Below, piece after piece: positions 1 to 4,707 of a DNA stretch of 6,512 nucleotides. Within the stretch, counting starts at the first letter, position 1, and the number at the start of each line of letters is the position of its first letter. The notes below the pieces were generated by a model. That model did not search any database, was not told the DNA's origin, and saw nothing but the letters and a program-made list of their open reading frames with translations. The stretch is from Micavibrio sp. UBA2020. GTDB lineage: Bacteria; Pseudomonadota; Alphaproteobacteria; Micavibrionales; UBA2020. The translations under genes and the position numbers were made by a program. Where the stretch lies: contig DDBY01000002.1 in NCBI GenBank assembly GCA_002334985.1, positions 1-6,512 on the forward strand, read 5' to 3'.

Positions 1-536
1 TGGGTATCACCAAGGCCTATACCACGCGCGTCGGCTCCGGCCCCTTCCCGACGGAGCTTTTTGACGACACCGGTGAAACGCTCGGCCGTATCGGCCATGA
101 ATTCGGCACCACCACGGGACGCAAACGCCGCTGCGGCTGGTTTGACGCCGTACAGGTGCGCCAAGCCGTAAAGGTCGCAGGCGTTCAGGGTATCGCGCTC
201 ATGAAACTGGACGTCATGGACACGCTGGAAGAAGTCAAAATCTGCACCGGCTACAAAGCAGGCGGCAAGCATTACGACTACATCCCCGCATCGCAGGATT
301 TGCAGGCGCAGCTGGAGCCCGTCTATGAGACCCTGCCCGGCTGGCAAACGTCGCTGAAGGGCGTGCGCAAACTCGACGACCTGCCCGCCAATGCCCGCGC
401 CTATATCAAGCGCATCGAAGAGCTGATTGGCGTGCCCGCGGCCGTGATTTCCACCAGCCCCGAGCGCGAAGACACCATCCGCGTCATCGACATGTTCAAA
501 AGTGGCCTGAAAGTCAGCACGGCGAAGGTGGCGTAA
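1..536 (+). CDS. purA: Adenylosuccinate synthetase, C-terminal part (5' end outside window)
   Basis: Partial gene: the reading frame is open from the left edge (first whole codon at 3) and gives 177 residues ending at TAA 534-536; the family is usually about 430 residues, so roughly the last 40% is present. PurA joins IMP and aspartate using GTP, the first committed step from IMP to AMP, in the cytosol. Visible family signatures, in order, are [16 protein letters not shown] near the start, the IMP-binding [13 protein letters not shown] segment, the guanine-binding stretch KLDVMD, the PVYETLPGW motif, the [12 protein letters not shown] segment, and an STSPER motif where E. coli has STGPDR. The protein ends with [16 protein letters not shown], several residues longer than the usual ending around DPF. 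The internal GTG at 156 is not a start, because homology continues upstream without a break. Identification is very secure; the 5' neighbour and promoter cannot be seen. Confidence 0.97.
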   Translation, partial: GITKAYTTRVGSGPFPTELFDDTGETLGRIGHEFGTTTGRKRRCGWFDAVQVRQAVKVAGVQGIALMKLDVMDTLEEVKICTGYKAGGKHYDYIPASQDLQAQLEPVYETLPGWQTSLKGVRKLDDLPANARAYIKRIEELIGVPAAVISTSPEREDTIRVIDMFKSGLKVSTAKVA

Positions 537-557
537 ATCTATCCATCCAGCATAAAC

Positions 558-596
558 AAAACCCCGCAAAGGATTTTACTTTGCGGGGTTTTTGTT
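558..596. terminator. Bidirectional intrinsic terminator between purA and the permease gene
   Basis: A perfect 14-bp stem is formed by 558-571 (AAAACCCCGCAAAG) and 579-592 (CTTTGCGGGGTTTT) around a 7-base loop. The right arm runs into TTTTTGTTT on the plus strand and the left arm gives TTTTGTTT on the minus strand. It lies 21 bases after the purA stop and 18 bases after the end of the convergent permease gene, so it can end transcription from both sides. Confidence 0.93.
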
Positions 597-614
597 TGCG
601 CCTGTGTCGCCGCA

Positions 615-1859
615 TCAGGGCGTGGGCATGCCGAACAGGTTCATCAAATAACCGATGACCAAAACCTGCGGCACGGTCAAAAGCGGCAGGAACAGGGCGA
701 TTTTCCATGATTTGGTGGCTTCGCGCAGCACCATGATTTCGGTGTAATCCGTCGCGACACCTGCCATCAGGAAGGTGAAGCTGTTGCCCACCGCGCCCGC
801 GCGCATCATCAAATCCCCCGCAATCGGCGCCGCCCCTTCGGAGCAAACCTCGATAATCGTCGCGGCCAACAGCGTTGCGGCAAGGCCTATCATGGTGGGG
901 CCGAACCACTGCGCAAAAACATCGGTCGATACGCCCGCGCGCAAACCTGCCGCGATAATCACGCCAACGAAAAGCCAGCGCACAATCATCTTGGAATCCT
1001 TCACGCCGATAACCAGCGTGTCCCAGAAAAAGCGCGGCGTCCATTTGACTTCGGACAGGCCTTTTTTCGCGGCCGGCCAGAATTTGAAGCCGCTGGAAAT
1101 CGGGCGGTGATTGGGGTTTTGCGGCAATACGCCACGCGCAACCAGATGGTCGAACAGAATACCCGTGACAATGCCAATCACCATCGACAGCACAATAAAC
1201 GCCGCCGTCCATTTAAGGCCAATCAGCGCAATCAAAACCAGCGTGAGCGAAAAGGAATTCCACGGGCTCGCAATCAAAAACGCCATGACCTGCCCGATTG
1301 TCGCGCCGCGTTCGTAGAATTTCGCACCGACCATCAGAATACCGTGACTGCACAAATCAAGCAGCACGCCCGCGAAGGCCGCACGGAAAATCCCCTGCAC
1401 CCCGCGGCCGGAGCCGAGGGCGGCCATCACGAAATCACGCGGCACGCGGCTGAGAAACCCCATGGCCAGAATACCCGCCACGACGCCAACCCACATGACG
1501 TTCATCAGCTCGAACACCGCCGCGGAAAAGCGCTGCGCCATGGCCAGAAGCCCCGGCGTGCCACCATGCGCCGCATGCGGGTCAGCGCCAAGCGCAAAAA
1601 AGGCCAGATAGCCCGCGGCCACAATCAAAAGCCCGCCCCAGAACAAAAGGTCCACGCGGGGTTTGCCCGTTTCGTCCGTGTCACAGCAAGAGGGTGTGGT
1701 TTTCACCTGTGGCGCGCAGCACGAAGACCCTGTTTTCACAGGGGTTTTTATTTGCGGCGCCGCCGGTTTGGCCGCACAGCAGCCTGCCATGGCAGGCGCC
1801 GCCTCGGCCGCTGGGACGTGGCAGTTTGCGGAGGGATTTTCGGGTTGACCAGTTTTCAT
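615..1859 (-). CDS. ArsP/YraQ (DUF318)-type permease with Cys-Cys-rich N-terminal tail, likely metal or metalloid efflux
   Basis: The protein is 414 residues with about eight or nine hydrophobic segments (roughly 70-90, 114-134, 157-177, 190-213, 217-237, 293-308, 320-338, 355-370, 385-408). Two similar core motifs, LDLCSHG (168-173) and IEVCSEG (336-342), each sit at a helix end, one per half, as expected for the duplicated fold of the DUF318/ArsP_1 permeases. Related members export organoarsenicals (ArsP) or are linked to copper/zinc efflux (the SO_0444 type). Ahead of the first helix is a hydrophilic tail with Cys pairs at 27-28, 47-48 and 58-59, and a His-containing loop DPHAAHGG follows helix 1; both suggest soft-metal binding. 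The ATG at 1859 has no good Shine-Dalgarno sequence; a second ATG at residue 24 has GAGGCGG about eight bases upstream and is an alternative start that keeps all three Cys pairs. The family call is good; the substrate is inferred. Confidence 0.85.
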   Translation of the reverse strand: MKTGQPENPSANCHVPAAEAAPAMAGCCAAKPAAPQIKTPVKTGSSCCAPQVKTTPSCCDTDETGKPRVDLLFWGGLLIVAAGYLAFFALGADPHAAHGGTPGLLAMAQRFSAAVFELMNVMWVGVVAGILAMGFLSRVPRDFVMAALGSGRGVQGIFRAAFAGVLLDLCSHGILMVGAKFYERGATIGQVMAFLIASPWNSFSLTLVLIALIGLKWTAAFIVLSMVIGIVTGILFDHLVARGVLPQNPNHRPISSGFKFWPAAKKGLSEVKWTPRFFWDTLVIGVKDSKMIVRWLFVGVIIAAGLRAGVSTDVFAQWFGPTMIGLAATLLAATIIEVCSEGAAPIAGDLMMRAGAVGNSFTFLMAGVATDYTEIMVLREATKSWKIALFLPLLTVPQVLVIGYLMNLFGMPTP

Positions 1860-1863
1860 AAAT

Positions 1864-1894
1864 TTGATAACCTAGCGCCCATTGTTGTTGCCAA
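1864..1894 (-). promoter_or_regulatory. Candidate promoter of the permease gene, almost abutting its start codon
   Basis: On the minus strand TTGGCA (1894-1889) is a 5/6 match to a -35 box, followed 19 bases later by TATCAA (1869-1864), a 4/6 match to a -10 box. The ATG begins only four bases further on, so a transcript from this promoter would start at or inside the start codon and be leaderless or nearly so, in line with the missing ribosome binding site. The spacing is long and the -10 is poor, so this is weak. Confidence 0.25.
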
Positions 1895-1913
1895 ACGAGA
1901 GACTGGACACTAT

Positions 1914-1968
1914 CTCTTTTCTCTAGGCTAGTATAGCCACAGGCTCTTTTCTTTGGGCTAATATAGCC
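1914..1968. repeat. Two 25-bp direct repeats, period 30 bp, in the divergent intergenic region
   Basis: Copy 1 (1914-1938) and copy 2 (1944-1968) match at 22 of 25 positions. Each begins with the pyrimidine tract CTCTTTTCT and ends with a short palindrome, GGCTA-GTA-TAGCC in copy 1 and GGCTA-ATA-TAGCC in copy 2 (extended to GGGCTA/TAGCCC). Palindrome centres at 1932 and 1962 are exactly 30 bp apart, close to three helical turns. The location between two divergently transcribed genes suggests paired protein-binding sites. Confidence 0.8.
1926..1938. promoter_or_regulatory. Candidate operator half 1 (GGCTA-N3-TAGCC)
   Basis: A perfect 5-bp inverted repeat with a 3-bp centre. It lies 67-79 bp upstream of the permease start and 87-99 bp upstream of the DUF3108 gene start. 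It contains TAGTAT on the plus strand and TATACT on the minus strand, both -10-like; TGGACA at 1904-1909 lies 19 bp upstream of the former. A binding site, a -10 element or both are possible. No regulator gene is in the window to assign it to. Confidence 0.4.
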
Positions 1969-1969
1969 C
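1955..1969. promoter_or_regulatory. Candidate operator half 2 (GGGCTA-N3-TAGCCC)
   Basis: A perfect 6-bp inverted repeat with a 3-bp centre, the second copy of the element 30 bp upstream. It contains TAATAT (plus) and TATATT (minus), again -10-like, but no convincing -35 hexamer at the right distance on the plus strand. It lies 55-69 bp upstream of the DUF3108 gene start. Confidence 0.4.
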
Positions 1970-2024
1970 CCGATAGGCGGGATGCCACAAAAATGCACCC
2001 GATACGCAGCAAAAACGGAAGAAA

Positions 2025-2888
2025 ATGAACAGATTTCTTTTCAAATCGCTGATGAGCCTGTCTTTTGCCGCCACGCTGGCGCTGCAAGCCGTGCCTGCGT
2101 CTGCGGGCTATGAAAAGGCCAGCCTGCGGTATGAAGTCGAAGCGCCGCAAAAACTCGGCCTCAATTACGATGTTTATGCCGGCGGGTTCAAGGCGCTGGC
2201 CGCGACGCTGGCCATGGACCTCGACCCCAAGGCCTACGACATGTCGCTGACGGCGAAAACGCAGGGCGCTATCGGCTCCCTCTTCCCTTGGGAAGCGACC
2301 TATGAAACATCCGGCCGCGCAAAAGACGGCGCGCCCGTGCCCACGCTGCACACCGCGCGCAGCAGCTGGAAAAAAGACGAAAAAGTCACCGAAATGCAAT
2401 TCGCCCCCAACGGCGACGTGCTGAAGACAACCACGCACGAAGACAATAAAACCAAGGTTAAAAAAGATTTCGACCCCAAGCTGACGACTGATGCTGTCGA
2501 TATGCTGACGGGCGCGCTGCAAATGCTGCAACATTCCGGCCAGACGTCGAAATGCGAAGGCACCTTTCCGGTGTTTGACGGCAAACGCCGTTTCAACATC
2601 ACGCTGCACGACGACGGCACCGAGAAGCTGGAAAAAAGCAAATACTCCGCTTTCAACGGCGATGCCCTGCGCTGCACGCTGAAGGTCGAACCCGTTGCGG
2701 GTTTCAAGAAAAAAGACACCGAGCGCGGCTGGATGGCCGTGCAGGCGCATACCGAAGCGCGCAAAAAACCGCCGACCTTGTGGCTGGCGCAGATGGAACA
2801 GAACGGCCCCATGGTGCCCGTGCGCATGGAAATCGCCAGCGCCTACGGCTCTGTCGTCGCCCATCTGACGGGGCTTCAGAACAAGTAA
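2025..2888 (+). CDS. Exported DUF3108 domain protein
   Basis: 287 residues, probably periplasmic. The N-terminus is a typical Sec signal peptide: basic MNRFLFK, a hydrophobic stretch to about residue 23, then VPASA with likely cleavage after residue 27. The mature part is rich in beta-type strands and looks like DUF3108: an early segment YDVYAGGFKALAATLAMDL, a central WKKDEKVTEMQF segment, a DAVDMLTGALQML helix, and a closing PVRMEIASAYGSVVAHLTGL segment typical of the domain's end. Two cysteines, C177 and C217, could form a disulfide after export. The ATG at 2025 is preceded by GGAAG at 2017-2021, a rather close ribosome binding site. The gene is divergent from the permease and followed by its own weak hairpin, so it is probably a single-gene unit. 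The domain's biochemical function is unknown; I assign none. Confidence 0.85.
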   Translation: MNRFLFKSLMSLSFAATLALQAVPASAGYEKASLRYEVEAPQKLGLNYDVYAGGFKALAATLAMDLDPKAYDMSLTAKTQGAIGSLFPWEATYETSGRAKDGAPVPTLHTARSSWKKDEKVTEMQFAPNGDVLKTTTHEDNKTKVKKDFDPKLTTDAVDMLTGALQMLQHSGQTSKCEGTFPVFDGKRRFNITLHDDGTEKLEKSKYSAFNGDALRCTLKVEPVAGFKKKDTERGWMAVQAHTEARKKPPTLWLAQMEQNGPMVPVRMEIASAYGSVVAHLTGLQNK

Positions 2889-2892
2889 GCCA

Positions 2893-2925
2893 AAGGATAG
2901 TTCCGCCGCTTTTTATCCTTATTTT
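2893..2925 (+). terminator. Weak candidate terminator after the DUF3108 gene
   Basis: AAGGATA (2893-2899) pairs with TATCCTT (2914-2920) over a 14-base loop and is followed by ATTTT. The stem is only 7 bp, AT-rich and long-looped, so termination would be inefficient; read-through into glmU is possible. Confidence 0.35.
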
Positions 2926-2927
2926 AC

Positions 2928-2941
2928 CCTGAAAATTCAGG
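2928..2941. other. Short inverted repeat upstream of glmU
   Basis: CCTGAA (2928-2933) and TTCAGG (2936-2941) form a 6-bp inverted repeat with a 2-base centre, about 48 bp upstream of the proposed glmU -35 box. It may be part of the termination region of the preceding gene (the right arm is followed by TTT) or a small operator. Nothing else in 2889-3041 stands out apart from the promoter. Confidence 0.3.
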
Positions 2942-2988
2942 TTTCAAGCCTGTGGCGGCTATTGTAACCTCCTGCAACAAACTGTGAA

Positions 2989-3017
2989 TTGAAGCGTGAT
3001 TCCGCCTCTGGTCTATT
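2989..3017 (+). promoter_or_regulatory. Candidate sigma-70-type promoter of glmU
   Basis: TTGAAG (2989-2994) and TCTATT (3012-3017) each match four of six consensus bases and are separated by an ideal 17 bp. Transcription would start near 3024, giving a short leader that contains the AGGGAG ribosome binding site at 3029-3034. Confidence 0.5.
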
Positions 3018-3041
3018 CAGGGGCGCTTAGGGAGTTTTCCG

Positions 3042-4391
3042 ATGACTAAAAAAATCGCCTGTATCATCCTCGCCGCCGGCAAAGGCACACGCATGAAATC
3101 CGCTTTGCCCAAACCGCTGCACCCCGTCGCGGGCGCGCCGATGGTGCAGCATGTGATTGCCGCGGCCGAAGGCTTGAGCCCCGAGCGCATCGTCGTTGTC
3201 GTCGGCCCCGACATGCCCGAAATGATTGACGCTGTGCGCCCGCACCAAACCGCCGTGCAGCAAACGCAGAACGGCACGGGCGGCGCCGCCCTCGCTGCAC
3301 GCGAAGCACTGAAAGATTTCGATGGCGATGTGCTGGTCGTTTTCGGCGACAGCCCGCTGATTACCACGGCCTCGCTCCAGCGCATGATTGATATCCGCCG
3401 CCAGTTTCCCGCGGTCGGCTTGACGTTTTCGGGCATGCGCCCCAAAGATGCAGGCCGTTATGGCCGCATGGTACTGGACGATGACGGCACGCTGAAAAAA
3501 ATCGTCGAATTCAAAGATGCTTCCGCCGAAGAAAAAGCCATCACACTTTGCAACGGCGGCATCGTCGCCGCGGACGGCGCGAAACTGTTCGGCTGGCTGG
3601 CGCAAATCGGCAACGACAACGCGCAGGGCGAATATTATCTGACCGACCTGCCCCCGATTGCGCGCAAGGATAACCGCCAGACGCTGGTCGTAGAAATTGA
3701 CGAGGCAGAACTCGCCGGTGCCAATACCCGCGTCGAGCTGGCCGCGCTTGAACACGCCATGCAACAACGCCTGCGCGAAAAACACATGCTGAACGGCGCA
3801 ACACTGACGCATCCCGAAAGCGTGTTTTTCTGCGCCGATACCGTTATCGGGCAAGACGTCATCATCGGCCCCAACGTGGTTTTCGGCCCGCAGGCACGCG
3901 TCGCCGACAATGTAGAAATTTTACCCTTCTGCCATATCGAGGGCACCGAGATTGCCGAAGGTGCGACCATCGGCCCCTTCGCCCGTTTGCGCCCCGGCTC
4001 CCGCATTGGGGAGAATGCAAAAGTCGGCAACTTCGTCGAAACCAAAAACACCCGCCTTGGCAAAGGGGCGAAAGCGAACCACCTGACCTATCTGGGCGAT
4101 GCGGACATTGGCGATAAAACCAATATCGGCGCCGGCGTCATCACCTGCAATTACGATGGATTTTTGAAATATAAAACCAGCGTCGGCGGCGATGCCTTCA
4201 TCGGCTCCAACACCGCGCTTGTCGCGCCGGTCACTATCGGCACAGGCGCGATTATCGGCGCGGGCAGCACGATTACCAAAGACGTGCCGGACAATGCCCT
4301 TGGCATCACCCGCGCGCCGCAAATCAACAAAGACGGCTGGGCGCCCGAATTCCGGCAGAAAAAAATGAAGGAAAAGGCGAAGAAAGGGTAA
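3042..4391 (+). CDS. glmU: Bifunctional UDP-GlcNAc pyrophosphorylase / glucosamine-1-phosphate acetyltransferase
   Basis: 449 residues, close to E. coli GlmU (456). It acetylates glucosamine-1-phosphate with acetyl-CoA and then transfers UMP from UTP to give UDP-GlcNAc, in the cytosol. The N-terminal uridyltransferase domain (about 1-228) shows LAAGKGTRMKS (10-20), QNGTGGA (76-82), the metal-binding GDSPL with D103, GRYGRMV (138-144), NAQGEYYLTDL (193-203) and N228. The C-terminal left-handed beta-helix (about 250-432) has hexapeptide repeats and every acetyltransferase residue I can align to E. coli: R317, K335, catalytic H347, Y350, N361, N370-Y371 and K376. The ATG at 3042 has AGGGAG seven bases upstream. 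A GTG-started small ORF begins three bases after the stop and glmS follows, so the three are probably co-transcribed. Nothing is missing or broken. Confidence 0.98.
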   Translation: MTKKIACIILAAGKGTRMKSALPKPLHPVAGAPMVQHVIAAAEGLSPERIVVVVGPDMPEMIDAVRPHQTAVQQTQNGTGGAALAAREALKDFDGDVLVVFGDSPLITTASLQRMIDIRRQFPAVGLTFSGMRPKDAGRYGRMVLDDDGTLKKIVEFKDASAEEKAITLCNGGIVAADGAKLFGWLAQIGNDNAQGEYYLTDLPPIARKDNRQTLVVEIDEAELAGANTRVELAALEHAMQQRLREKHMLNGATLTHPESVFFCADTVIGQDVIIGPNVVFGPQARVADNVEILPFCHIEGTEIAEGATIGPFARLRPGSRIGENAKVGNFVETKNTRLGKGAKANHLTYLGDADIGDKTNIGAGVITCNYDGFLKYKTSVGGDAFIGSNTALVAPVTIGTGAIIGAGSTITKDVPDNALGITRAPQINKDGWAPEFRQKKMKEKAKKG

Positions 4392-4394
4392 AAA

Positions 4395-4688
4395 GTGTCA
4401 ATTTTTAGCAAGCTCGAAAATTGGCCCCTCAAAATAGCCCCCGTTGTTCTCTCCGCTCTTTATGCTGCCTACCGACACATCACTGGCATATCGGACGAAC
4501 AACAGGAATTTTTAGGCGGACTTCACCTAAGGCTCGCGGAGCTATTGATTTTAACCGGTGGTTTTTACCTGACTTTTTGTGCAGCAAAAGACTCCCTGAA
4601 CGGCAAACGGAAACAAGCGACGATACAGGCAGTCTTATGCCTCCTAACGTGGTTTTGTTTCGCAACAACAAAAAACATCCCCCTTTAA
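4395..4688 (+). CDS. Small hypothetical membrane protein between glmU and glmS
   Basis: I do not recognise this 97-residue protein. It has three hydrophobic stretches (about 11-27, 47-64 and 76-91), a short acidic/polar loop (GISDEQQEF) after the first and a basic loop (NGKRKQ) before the third, so it is probably an inner-membrane protein. The start is GTG at 4395; there is no in-frame ATG, and AAAGGG at 4383-4388, inside the end of glmU, is a fair ribosome binding site six bases upstream. It starts three bases after the glmU stop and ends 19 bases before glmS, so expression with both is likely. By my hand count it is about 46% GC, against roughly 60% in sampled stretches of glmU, and it uses TTA, CTA, ATA, AGG and CGA codons that neighbours avoid, which hints at recent acquisition or an orphan gene. 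An overlapping frame (4421-4723) lacks comparable signals. Confidence 0.62.
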   Translation: MSIFSKLENWPLKIAPVVLSALYAAYRHITGISDEQQEFLGGLHLRLAELLILTGGFYLTFCAAKDSLNGKRKQATIQAVLCLLTWFCFATTKNIPL

Positions 4689-4707
4689 CGGGAAAGGACA
4701 AAAAATT

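Noticed and set aside
1107..1931. Plus-strand open frame (274 codons) opposite the permease gene
   Set aside because: Its product is extremely rich in Arg, His, Gln and Asn, typical of a shadow of a membrane-protein gene; the minus-strand frame has clear helices and family motifs.
1860..2024. Possible CRISPR-like or mobile-element end in the repeated intergenic region
   Set aside because: There are only two copies, with a 5-bp gap rather than spacers, no transposase and no target duplication; regulatory sites explain it better.
1923..2864. Antisense open frame (313 codons) opposite the DUF3108 gene
   Set aside because: The plus-strand frame has a signal peptide and family-like motifs; the antisense product is Arg/His/Phe-rich with no recognisable domain.
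4689..4707. Possible glmS riboswitch/ribozyme upstream of glmS
   Set aside because: Only 19 bases separate the small ORF from glmS, far too short for the ribozyme, which is in any case known from Gram-positive bacteria.
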